A stretch of 64,000 bases of DNA from CAVXFL01 sp963761015 (lineage in GTDB: Bacteria > Pseudomonadota > Alphaproteobacteria > Acetobacterales > Acetobacteraceae): positions 1 to 64,000 of the forward strand of contig CAVXFL010000019.1 in assembly GCA_963761015.1 (NCBI GenBank), given 5' to 3'. The translations under genes and the position numbers were made by a program. The notes under the pieces were generated by a model. The model saw nothing but the letters and a program-made list of their open reading frames with translations, was not told where the DNA came from and did not search any database. Positions 25,924 to 34,400 of this stretch are shown piece after piece; positions within the stretch are counted from its first letter, which is position 1, and every line of letters starts with the position of its first letter.

Positions 25924-26436
25924 ATGGCATTTGCGAATCAGGAGACTAGTCCGGCAATGCCGTCTCTGGTTTCGCTTTTTTCGCGCTACTTCAAAACCAA
26001 GTGGCCGTTCAAAGACTTCTTGCTGCTTGTTGCTGGCCCTCGCAACGGGCTTATTTTGCAGGTGGCGCAAGCATGGAGAATTTACCCCGGATTGGTTGAT
26101 CTAAGAAACTCAACCAATTTAGTGGAAGTTTTGGAACTCTTTGCTGGTGCTTACGGCGCCCCTGTAGAATGGGAGGGCAAGCGCAGCAACTTTTTCTTGA
26201 GCGTTGACCGCCCACTTCCAGGCCAATTTACCTACAAAATCGCTCATTCTGACAAGAAGATACAAGTAGGAATTTCTCAGATAACGCAGGTGCTGAACGG
26301 CAAAACAACTGCTGCCTTGGTTGTTTGCGTAGACCTGTTGAAATACCGCGATCTACTTGACAAGATGTATGTTAGGCGCTCGGATATTCTAGAAATTAGT
26401 AGGGAAAACGTAGCTTCTGGCAATCGTGACACTTGA
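25924..26436 (+). CDS. Uncharacterised accessory protein
   Basis: The 170-residue frame from 25924 probably begins at ATG 25957 (MPSLVSLFSRYFKTKWPFKD). The protein is mixed alpha/beta with WRIYPGLVDLRNSTNLVEVL, YGAPVEWEGKRSNFFLSVDR and VVCVDLLKYRDLLDKMYVRR. No family is recognised. Its base composition is clearly more AT-rich than the flanking core genes, which suggests transfer. It sits between an IS630 scrap and a noncoding gap, and could belong with the two unknown genes upstream. Confidence 0.55.
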   Translation: MAFANQETSPAMPSLVSLFSRYFKTKWPFKDFLLLVAGPRNGLILQVAQAWRIYPGLVDLRNSTNLVEVLELFAGAYGAPVEWEGKRSNFFLSVDRPLPGQFTYKIAHSDKKIQVGISQITQVLNGKTTAALVVCVDLLKYRDLLDKMYVRRSDILEISRENVASGNRDT

Positions 26437-26765
26437 AGATGCGCCGGATTGTGTAGGCGCGTAGATCGTGAGGCTACCGCACCGACAGCAGAACTGCTCA
26501 CCGCCATTGTCAGTCCAGCGGTCGCCTTGAACCGAGCGTGCGGCAAGGGACCCCAAATGGCGCTAATCTCCTCGGATGTCGTTCGCCGTTTAGCACCTAC
26601 AGCAAAGTTCCAGGAAAAAAATCCTTGACAGGATCTCAACCGAAGGTTTAATACCGAGTTCGATCAACGGGGATAGTTTGCCTGTTGGTCCTCCTCCTTC
26701 CCAAAACTCGCGGGGCCGCACCCACCGGTGCGGCCCCTTTTTCGTGTACGAGAGGACGCCGGCCC
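26437..26765. other. Noncoding gap between unknown gene and small gene
   Basis: The 329 bases hold no convincing gene. A short minus-strand stretch around 26450-26560 can be read as a Cys-containing peptide (GGEQFCCRCGSLTIYAPT), resembling a zinc ribbon end, but no start or frame support exists. The right part contains an intrinsic terminator (26712-26742). Confidence 0.4.
26712..26742 (+). terminator. Rho-independent terminator
   Basis: A perfect 11-bp stem GGGGCCGCACC/GGTGCGGCCCC with a 4-base loop (CACC) is followed by TTTTT on the plus strand. It lies 24 bases upstream of the ATG at 26766. It may end transcription from the accessory genes to the left, or act as an attenuator-like element for the small gene. 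Confidence 0.8.
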
Positions 26766-26999
26766 ATGGCCTTCGCAATCCGTAATCTCTCCGTGCTCGC
26801 CTACGCGCAGGGCTTCACGCTCTGGCACTACAAGGCCGGCGCCGACCGGTTGGACGACGTGGCCGAACCGGGGTTCCTGGCGAATGCCGCCGACATGCTG
26901 GCGAGCGGCGACATGCTGATGGTCTCGGCCACCGACGGCGGCCGAATCGCCTTCGTCAGCTTGCGCGACGGCGAACCGGCGCTCTCGCCCCTGGCCTGA
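26766..26999 (+). CDS. Small conserved hypothetical protein (phage-associated type)
   Basis: This 77-residue protein reads MAFAIRNLSVLAYAQGFTLW, HYKAGADRLDDVAEPGFLAN, AADMLASGDMLMVSATDGG and ends LSPLA. The pattern LSVLAYAxGFTLWHY...GDM recurs in short genes near phage structural modules in Alphaproteobacteria, where the role is unknown. Here no other phage gene is adjacent. An intrinsic terminator sits immediately upstream, so the promoter must lie in the 24 bases between them or transcription must read through. Confidence 0.65.
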   Translation: MAFAIRNLSVLAYAQGFTLWHYKAGADRLDDVAEPGFLANAADMLASGDMLMVSATDGGRIAFVSLRDGEPALSPLA

Positions 27000-27015
27000 G
27001 GCCGCGTCATCGCTC

Positions 27016-27089
27016 GCGTCATTGCCGGGTTCGACCCGGCAATCCCGGAGCGCCGCCGAGATTCCCGGCTCAAGGCCGGGCATGACGCG
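27016..27089. repeat. REP-like bipartite palindromic element
   Basis: Outer arms CGCGTCAT (27016-27023) and ATGACGCG (27082-27089) enclose two hairpins: ATTGCCGGGT-TCG-ACCCGGCAAT (27021-27043) and CCCGGC-TCAAG-GCCGGG (27064-27080). This is the layout of interspersed REP/BIME sequences in Alphaproteobacteria. It lies between convergent genes (26766 plus, 27136 minus). Confidence 0.75.
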
Positions 27090-27135
27090 GAGGGGGGGCC
27101 GTTCCCGGTCGAACCGGACAACGCGCCAGCCCCTT

Positions 27136-27363
27136 TCAGCCCGTGGGCGATGTCGTCTTCAAAATTTCCCCGCCGTGCCGCGCGCGGCCCGTCGCGGTGA
27201 TTTCGAACCGCCCATCCCCACGCTCCCGCGCCAGACCCATCCCGGCCAGTCGGACGAGACAGGGTCCGTCTTTCAGTCCGCCCGGCCGGCCATGCTCGCC
27301 GCACAGCGCCAGCCGGTGCAGGGCCGAGCGGCAGCACGTCTCCAGATAGGGCTCGTTCCACAT
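27136..27363 (-). CDS. Small conserved hypothetical protein (MWNEPY type)
   Basis: This 75-residue protein begins MWNEPYLETCCRSALHRLAL and continues GRPGGLKDGPCLVRLAGMGL and GDGRFEITATGRARHGGEIL. I recall similar MWNEPY...DGPC...RMG...DGRFxIT...RHxxEIL small proteins as frequent, uncharacterised genes in Rhodospirillales. The C-terminal half looks like a winged helix (recognition helix then a GDGRFEIT wing), so DNA binding is possible. It is transcribed divergently from pyrD with 91 bases between the starts. Confidence 0.7.
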   Translation of the reverse strand: MWNEPYLETCCRSALHRLALCGEHGRPGGLKDGPCLVRLAGMGLARERGDGRFEITATGRARHGGEILKTTSPTG

Positions 27364-27454
27364 CGCGCGCCCTATGCCCGGAACGCGGTCGCACGACAAC
27401 GTCCGCCTCGCCGCATTGCCCATCGCCGCCGCCTCGGGCAGGAAAGACGGCGTC

Positions 27455-28513
27455 ATGCCGCTGCTCGCCGCCCTTGCCATGCCGATGCTGCGACGAATGC
27501 GGCCCGAGCGCGCGCATGCGTTGATACTCCGGGCGCTCCGCCTCGGCTTGGCCGGCGGCGACGCCACCCCGGACGACCCCATCCTCGCGCAACGGCTGCT
27601 CGGCCTCGAGTTTCGCAATCCCATTGGGCTCGCCGCCGGCCTCGACAAGGACGCGGTCGCGCTGAAGGGCCTGATGCGGCTCGGCTTCGGATTCGTCGAG
27701 GCCGGCACCGTGACGTCGCGCCCGCAAGCCGGCAATCCCAAGCCGCGCCTGTTCCGGCTGGCCGAGGACCAGGCGGTGATCAACCGCATGGGCTTCAACA
27801 GCCAGGGGCTCCAAGTCTTCCTGCGCAACCTGGCCGCTTCGGGCGCGCATGCGGTGCCGCTCGGCATCAATGTCGGTCCCAACAAGGGGGCCGAGCCGGA
27901 ACGGGACTACCGCACGCTGGTCGCCGCCGTCGCGCCCCATGCCGACTACGTGACGATCAACGTCTCCTCGCCGAACACGCCCGGGCTGCGCGACCTGCAG
28001 GCGGCGCACCGGCTGCGCAGCATCGTCCATGCGATCGACGCGGTGCCCAATCGGCCGCCCCTGCTGGTCAAGATTTCGCCCGACCTGACCGAGCACGCGC
28101 TCCAAGATGTGGTCGAAGTCTGCGCCGCCGCGCGCGTCGATGGCCTGATCGTCGGCAACACCACCCTGGATCGCCCCGCCGGCTTGCATTCGCGCCATGG
28201 ATCGGAAGCTGGCGGGCTGTCCGGCGCGCCGCTGTTCGCCCGCTCGACCGCGCTACTCGCGCGCGCCCATGAACTCGCGGCCGGGCGGCTGCTGCTGGTC
28301 GGCTGCGGCGGGGTGTTCTCCGGACGCCATGCCCTGGCAAAAATCCGCGCTGGCGCCAGCCTGATCCAGCTCTACACCGCCTTCGCCTATCACGGCCCGG
28401 CGCTGATTCCGCGCATCAAATCCGAACTCGTCGCAGCCTTGCGCGCGGACGGCTTCGCCCGGCTCTCCGACGCGATCGGAGTCGACGCGCGCCGCCTGGC
28501 CGAAACGCCGTGA
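27455..28513 (+). CDS. pyrD: Dihydroorotate dehydrogenase (quinone), class 2
   Basis: PyrD oxidises dihydroorotate to orotate in pyrimidine synthesis and passes electrons to membrane quinones through FMN. The 352-residue protein has the class-2 N-terminal amphipathic helices (MPLLAALAMPMLRRMRPERA), then NPIGLAAGLDKDAVALKGL, FGFVEAGTVTSRPQAGNP, PRLFRLAEDQAVINRMGFNS, VTINVSSPNTPGLRDLQ with the catalytic Ser, and LVGCGGVFSGRHALAKIRAG. The ATG at 27455 has AGGAAAG upstream and gives the normal length; an upstream in-frame start at 27374 is rejected. Its stop overlaps the GTG start of the HAD gene. Confidence 0.93.
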   Translation: MPLLAALAMPMLRRMRPERAHALILRALRLGLAGGDATPDDPILAQRLLGLEFRNPIGLAAGLDKDAVALKGLMRLGFGFVEAGTVTSRPQAGNPKPRLFRLAEDQAVINRMGFNSQGLQVFLRNLAASGAHAVPLGINVGPNKGAEPERDYRTLVAAVAPHADYVTINVSSPNTPGLRDLQAAHRLRSIVHAIDAVPNRPPLLVKISPDLTEHALQDVVEVCAAARVDGLIVGNTTLDRPAGLHSRHGSEAGGLSGAPLFARSTALLARAHELAAGRLLLVGCGGVFSGRHALAKIRAGASLIQLYTAFAYHGPALIPRIKSELVAALRADGFARLSDAIGVDARRLAETP

Positions 28514-29355
28514 AGTACCTCACCGGCTTCGCCCCCCTCGCGGAACGCTACGGCGGCTTCGTCATCGACCTCTGGGGCGTGGTCCACGATGGCGTGACGC
28601 CCTACGCGGGGGCGATCGACTGCCTGCGGCATGTCCGGCTGCTCGGCAAGCCGGCCGTGCTGCTGTCGAACGCGCCCCGCCGCGCGGACGTGGCGCAACA
28701 GGGCATGCGCGAGATGGGCATTCCCGATGCGCTCTACACCGGCATCCTCACCAGCGGCGAAGTTACCCGCCGCATGCTGCGCGACCGCGCCGATCCGTGG
28801 TTCATCGCGCTCGGCCGGCGCATGTTCCATATCGGCCCCGACCGCGACCGCAACCTGTACGAGGGCCTCGATCTGGAGCCGGTCGAAAATCCCGGCGCGG
28901 CGGATTTCGTGCTCAACAGCGGCCCCGACTATCGCAGCCCAACCGATCTCGGCGCGTACGAGGGCACCTTGCGGGACTGCGTCGCCGCCCGCCTGCCGAT
29001 GATCTGCGCCAACCCCGACCTGGAAGTGATCCGCGGCGGCGAACCGGTCATCTGCGCCGGCGCGTTGGCGCGCCGCTACGAGGCCCTGGGCGGCGACGTG
29101 CGCTGGATCGGCAAACCCGATCCAGCGGTGTACGGCCCGGCGCTCGACATGCTCGGGTTGCCGCGCGCCGAGATTCTCGCGGTCGGCGACGCGCTGCGCA
29201 CCGATATCGCCGGCGCGGCCGCCGCCGGGATCGACTCCTGCTGGGTGCTGGGCGGCATCCATCGCGGTTTGCGCGACCATCCCACGGCGGCCGAGGCCGC
29301 CGCCCGCGCCGAAGGCCTCGCGCCGGTCGCCTGCATCCCGGCTTTCGCCTGGTAG
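28510..29355 (+). CDS. HAD-superfamily class IIA hydrolase (TIGR01459 type)
   Basis: This 281-residue HAD phosphatase-like protein has motif 1 FVIDLWGVVHDG (nucleophile Asp20), motif 2 VLLSNAPRRADV, a C2-type cap with FIALGRRMFHIGPDRD and CANPDLEVIRGGEPVICAGA, motif 3 Lys in WIGKPDPAVYGPAL, and motif 4 ILAVGDALRTDIAGAAAAGI. The substrate is unknown, probably a small phosphorylated metabolite. The GTG start overlaps the pyrD stop (GTGA). Confidence 0.88.
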   Translation: MKYLTGFAPLAERYGGFVIDLWGVVHDGVTPYAGAIDCLRHVRLLGKPAVLLSNAPRRADVAQQGMREMGIPDALYTGILTSGEVTRRMLRDRADPWFIALGRRMFHIGPDRDRNLYEGLDLEPVENPGAADFVLNSGPDYRSPTDLGAYEGTLRDCVAARLPMICANPDLEVIRGGEPVICAGALARRYEALGGDVRWIGKPDPAVYGPALDMLGLPRAEILAVGDALRTDIAGAAAAGIDSCWVLGGIHRGLRDHPTAAEAAARAEGLAPVACIPAFAW

Positions 29356-29375
29356 GTCGGAGTGCTTCTCCAATC

Positions 29376-29388
29376 GGCGGAATCCGCC
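29376..29388. terminator. Small hairpin between convergent genes
   Basis: GGCGG-AAT-CCGCC forms a 5-bp stem in the 82-bp gap between the HAD gene (plus) and pbpC (minus). There is no T-run on either side, so termination is a weak guess. Confidence 0.25.
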
Positions 29389-29437
29389 AGAAACGCTTGA
29401 ACGTCGTCATGCGCGGACTGCGTGAAGCCACTCTCGG

Positions 29438-31402
29438 CTACCGCACTCGGACCTGCGCGTTCGCGGTTTGTCCGTCGGCGTCGATCACTGTCAGCCGGTA
29501 GAACCCCGGGCTGGGTGGCCTCCAGTTGGCGTTGCGGCGGATGCGGTCCGAGGCGATCGGCGCGCCATCAACCATGAAGCTGAGCGGCCGGTGGCCCCCC
29601 ATGGCGCGGATCGGCACGCTTCCCTCCAACTGCAATACGGCGCCGGGCGGCGGAAACAGCAGCCGCAGCCCATCCGCGTTCACGCGCTCGACGGGCCTGG
29701 GCGGGGGCTTGATCGGTGGCGGCGTCGGACGGGGCGCCCGCGGCAGCATGGCGAACACGCGCGCCAGCAGCGGCAAGGCCAGCGTGCCGCCGGTTCCGCC
29801 GGGCATCGCCGTGCCGTCCGGCCGCCCGACCCAAACCCCGACCACGTGCCGCGCGTCGAACCCGAGCGCCCAGGCGTCACGCCCGCCCCAACTCGTGCCG
29901 GTCTTCCACGCAATGCCCCCCGGCCCGCCGTCGGGGAGCGGACGAGTAAGGATATCGGCGACCGACCGGGCCGCTTGCGGTTCCAGGAACGGCTGCACGG
30001 CCGGCATTGCGCCGGGCTCCAGCGTCAACGGCGCGGTCCCGCCGCCGGTGGCCAGCGCGGCATACAACGCCACCATCTCGCGCAACGTGATGCCGGCGCC
30101 GCCCAAGGCGAGCGGCAAGGACGCCGAGGCACCGAACGGCAGCCGCAAATCGCCCCCGGCCTGACGGAGCGCCGCCAGAAACCGTAGCGGCCCAACCCGC
30201 CGAAGCAAGTTGACCGCCGGCAGGTTCAAGGAACGCCGCAGCGCGTCCGCCGCGGTGACGCGGCCCGAAAAGGTCTGGCTGAAATCCTCGGGCGCGTAAC
30301 TGCCGAAATGCTCCGGCAGATCGGCCAATTGGGTCTCCGGGCGGGCATAGCCGTCGGCGAAGGCCATGGCATAGATGAACGGCTTCAGCGCCGAACCGGG
30401 TGAGCGCACCGCCCTGGTGAGGTCGAGCCAGGCGCCGCGCTGCACCCGATCGCGCACCGCCCAGGGCGGCCCGCCGACCAAGGCCCGGATCCGCCGCGTT
30501 GGCGCATCGACAACGATCAGCGCCAGCGAGGTCCGCGCCGGCATAGCCCGCAATTGGCTGCTCGCCATGCGTTCCAGCGCCAGTTGCAGCGGCTGGTCGA
30601 GCGTCGTGGCAACGGTTTGCGTTTTGGCAGCGCGCGCGATCCGGGCAACCAGTTGCGGCGCCGCGCGCGGCAGCGGCAGTCGCGCGTGCGGAAGCGGGCT
30701 CGTCTCGGCCTCGCCCGGATCGAGCAGCCCGATGCGCGCCGCCTTCGCCAGCACTTTCGCTCGCGCCGCCGCGGCGGCTTGGGGATGGCGGTCGGGCCGC
30801 AACGCCTCGGGCCGGCGCGGCAGCGCCACCAGCAACGCGGCCTCGGGCAGCGTCAGACCGGCGGACGCGTGCCCGAACCAAGCATAGGACGCGGCGCGAA
30901 CGCCCTCCAGATTGCCGCCGAATGGCGCGAGCGTCAGCCACATCCCCAGGATCTCGCGCTTGCTGAACCGCTCCTCCAACTGAACGGCGCGAAACGCCTC
31001 GATGATCTTGGTGCGCAACGTGCGCGGACGCGGCTGCAACAGGCGCGCCACCTGCATGGTCAAGGTCGATCCCCCGGATACCACCCGGCCGGCGCGCGCC
31101 CATTGCCAGGCCGCCCGCGCGACCGCCAGCGGATCGACGCCGATATGGCGATAAAAGCGATGGTCCTCGACCGCCACGAGCAGCTTGGTGAAGAACGGCG
31201 GCACCAACTCGGCGCTCGCGGGCAGCCGCCAGAACCCGCCTTTCGCGGGCATGAACGCGATCACCCGCCCCTCGCGGTCGACCACCTCCTTGCCGACTGT
31301 TTGCAGCCGCGACAAATCCGGCGGGCAGAGGCGATCGAGCGCAACCAGCCCCGCCGCCGCCAAAACGAGCGCGCCGGCGGCGCCCAGCAGCAGTCGCTTC
31401 AT
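29438..31402 (-). CDS. pbpC: Penicillin-binding protein 1C (transglycosylase/transpeptidase)
   Basis: This 654-residue, membrane-anchored bifunctional enzyme of peptidoglycan synthesis has an N-terminal membrane helix (4-22), a GT51 domain with the catalytic Glu79 in VAVEDHRFYRHIGVD and GGSTLTMQVARLL, and a transpeptidase domain with S337-A-L-K340 in SPGSALKPF, the S391-L-N triad and K500-T-G-T-S. The C-terminal BiPBP_C domain begins around 570. The ATG overlaps the stop of the macroglobulin gene (ATGA). PbpC and bacterial alpha-2-macroglobulin are a known conserved pair, in which PbpC may repair the wall after attack. Confidence 0.93.
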   Translation of the reverse strand: MKRLLLGAAGALVLAAAGLVALDRLCPPDLSRLQTVGKEVVDREGRVIAFMPAKGGFWRLPASAELVPPFFTKLLVAVEDHRFYRHIGVDPLAVARAAWQWARAGRVVSGGSTLTMQVARLLQPRPRTLRTKIIEAFRAVQLEERFSKREILGMWLTLAPFGGNLEGVRAASYAWFGHASAGLTLPEAALLVALPRRPEALRPDRHPQAAAAARAKVLAKAARIGLLDPGEAETSPLPHARLPLPRAAPQLVARIARAAKTQTVATTLDQPLQLALERMASSQLRAMPARTSLALIVVDAPTRRIRALVGGPPWAVRDRVQRGAWLDLTRAVRSPGSALKPFIYAMAFADGYARPETQLADLPEHFGSYAPEDFSQTFSGRVTAADALRRSLNLPAVNLLRRVGPLRFLAALRQAGGDLRLPFGASASLPLALGGAGITLREMVALYAALATGGGTAPLTLEPGAMPAVQPFLEPQAARSVADILTRPLPDGGPGGIAWKTGTSWGGRDAWALGFDARHVVGVWVGRPDGTAMPGGTGGTLALPLLARVFAMLPRAPRPTPPPIKPPPRPVERVNADGLRLLFPPPGAVLQLEGSVPIRAMGGHRPLSFMVDGAPIASDRIRRNANWRPPSPGFYRLTVIDADGQTANAQVRVR

Positions 31403-34400
31403 TTGGCCGGCAGAATCGTGATCCGTCCTTCCGCCTGGCGGGCGAACACGCCCGGCCGGTACATGTCGATCAGTTCCGCGCCGGGCAGCGCATAGCTTCC
31501 GGGCGTCACCGCGCGAACGCGGACCGCGACACGGAACCCCGGCTCTTGCGGCGTCAGGTCGATCGCCGCGGCGAAGCGATCGTCCGCCGACGGCTCGGCG
31601 AGAGGCGTGGTGAGCTTGCCGAGCCAGCTCATGCCCGGCACTTCGCCGGACGAGAACCGCCCGGCGATCTCCCAGCCTGCCGGCAGGCCGTGGATGGCGA
31701 GCGCGTGGTGCGCCTGCCCGTCCTCGGCCTTGCCCTCCAGCAGCAGGACGAACACCGTGTTCTGCGTCAGGTGGTCGAGATCGAGCGGCTGGCCGTCGAG
31801 GGTAAGGAACTGGCGGGTGATGCGCATGCCTTGCCGCGCCGCCGGCGGGGCGAGCTTCGGCACACCGGTCACCGACACGGTCTGCCAGACCGGCGCGTTG
31901 CCCAGATTCGCGACCGAAACCGGGCCAGTCAGCGACACGGTCTCGACCGGCGCCGACGGCAAGTCATGGCCGTTCAGCGCGATATGCGCCGGTGTCGCTC
32001 CGGCCCCGAGCGCCGCCGCGGCCGCTACCGCCCAGGCCTCCTGCTGGGTATCGGTCGATTCCGGCGTCAGCCGGCCGGGCAGTCTGGTGAGCAACTCCTT
32101 GAGCCGGTCCGGCAGCAATCCGCTCCGCTTCAGCAGAAACGCCGTGGCGAGCTGGTCGCGCAGCGAGTCGCCGTAGTCGAAGCCCCAATATTGGCGTTGC
32201 GGATCGTCGAGCGCGGCGGCGAAGGCCGCCTTGGCGCGGGTGTTGTCGTTCGCGAGCGCCAGGGCCGCGCCGATCTGCGCGCGGGCGAGCGGTGTCGGCA
32301 GCCGATCCAGACTGGCGGCCATCACGCGCGCGCCGCCCGAGCGCGGCTGCCCCGCCAAGGCCAGCACGTACAGCCGGTAGGCCTGAGCCGCCTTGTCCTC
32401 CGGCTTGTCCCCGGCATCCTCCGATGCCGTCGCCAGGAATTTCAGGGCGTCCTTCAGCGCCGGTTCCGGCACCGTGGCACCCGCGTCGCGGGCGTGCAGC
32501 AGGAACTCGGTCGCATAAGCCGAGAGCCAGGGCTGCGCCTCGTCGTTCGCCGACCACAGCCCGAAGCCGCCGTCGTAGCGCTGCCGATCTAGCACCGATT
32601 GCACCGCGGCCGACAATCGCGCGGCTCGTTCGGGACCCGCCAGCGCGCCGTTCGGAACCAGCGCCAGCGGCAGGCCCCGGCTGGTTTCCTGCTCGATGCA
32701 CGTGAACTGGTAAACATCCAGCGCCTTCAGCAATGCCGCCGGATCGTAGCGCACGGCGGTGCCGAAGCTGACCGAGGCATGCCACGTGCCCGGAATGAAC
32801 TGCTCGCTCGCCGGCGCGACCCTGGCCTGCGCCCCGGGTTGCAGTTGCGTGCTGGCCACGTTGGTCAAGGTGCCGCGCGCCGGCCGCACGACGATGTATC
32901 TGTCGCGCGCGACGTGAAAGCCCGAGGGGCCGCTCACGTCGAGATGGATGTGCCCCCGACCCACGCCCTCGGCGTGCAGCATCGTGGTTTCCACCGCCTG
33001 CCGGCCGTGCGGCAGGTTCGCCGAAAGATGCATCGGCCCGGTCACCGTCAGAGGGCCATCGGCGGACACCGCGACGGTTGCCTCACCGGCCGGCAATTCC
33101 ACGTTGTGCAGCAGAACCGCCAATCGCGCGTCATCGCCCGGCGCCAGGAAGCGCGGCAGCAGCGGCTCGGCGACGAGCGGGTCGCGAATGAACATGTCGG
33201 TCGCCGCGGCGCCCATCCGGTTGCCGGTCCAGGTGACCGCCATCAGGCGCGCCTCGCCGTTGAAATCGGGCAGGTCGAGCGGAATGGTGGCGACCCCGTC
33301 GGGTCCCGCCTGCACCGGCGGCGTGAACAGGCTCAGGATCGTCTGCGGAATCGGCAGCGCCTCGGCGCCCTCCTCGCCGCCGGCGCCCTGCCGCAGCAAG
33401 GTCGCCGTTCCGGTGGCCGGCGCGATCAAGCGGCCCCAATCGTCGCGAATATCGACCCCGAGCGCGCGGCGGCCCAGGAAATGCCCGATCGGGTCCGGGT
33501 TCTCGAACTTGGTCAGCCGCAGGATGCCCTCGTCGACGGCGGCCAGCGTGACCCACGCGCCGGGCGCGGTGTGGACCGCGATGTTGGTCTGCCCGCGCGG
33601 CCGCGTCCGGTCCGGGGCCGTGATGGTCGTGGCGATGGTCCGGGGGGCCGGGTCCAACCCGACCCAGGTCAGGCCGATCGCCCGCCGGGGCCGCTCCTTG
33701 CCGGTCGCCGCCGCATGGAACACGTGCACCGTGACATAGGCGCCAGGGCCCCAGCTCGCCATGATCGGAACCGCGACGTCGGTCCCGTCGGCCGCCACCG
33801 TCACGTTCTGCACGCTCAGCACGCGGTCGGTGAGCACCAGCACGGTGGCCTCGCCGCCGAACGGCGCGGCGATATGGATGCGCGCCGTGTCGCCCGGCCG
33901 GTATTCCCGGCGGTCGGACATCACCTCGGCGCGGTCCGGCACGTCCGGATTTTCCTCGCCGGTCCAGCCGGAGCGGAACCGGATCGAACTGGCCGCGAGC
34001 CCGCCCTCCGCCTCCAGAACTTCCAGCCGGTAGCGGCCGAAATCGAGCGTCTTGGCGAAGCGCAGCGGGTGGTCGGCGGGAATGGTAACGTCGTGCGTTT
34101 CCAGCGGCTGGTCGCGCCAGACCGTCTCGTAATGCGCGAGCCGCCCCTGCATGACCAGTTGCCAGTCGGGGATCTCGCGGACCAGGCGCAGCTTGGCCTT
34201 GGTGGCCACGCGTTTGCCCTCGGGGTCGACCGCGGCGATGTCGAACGCCGCCTCGGTGCCGGCGTTCACGGCGCCGTCGGCGAACAGCGGCTTGATGCCG
34301 ATCAGCCGCCCGGCGGGCCGCACCGGAACGCTGATTTCCGCGTGCGCGGCGTGGCCGGACGGGTCGTTGATGTCGACGCCGATCTGCGCCTTCACGGCGT

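Noticed and set aside
26444..26560. Zinc-ribbon-like peptide on the minus strand (FCCRCG)
   Set aside because: Too short, no start codon or ribosome-binding site, and no frame support beyond a few Cys residues.
26828..28198. 456-codon minus-strand reading frame over pyrD
   Set aside because: It is composed of antisense to pyrD and to the small gene at 26766; only its 27136-27363 part on another frame looks real.
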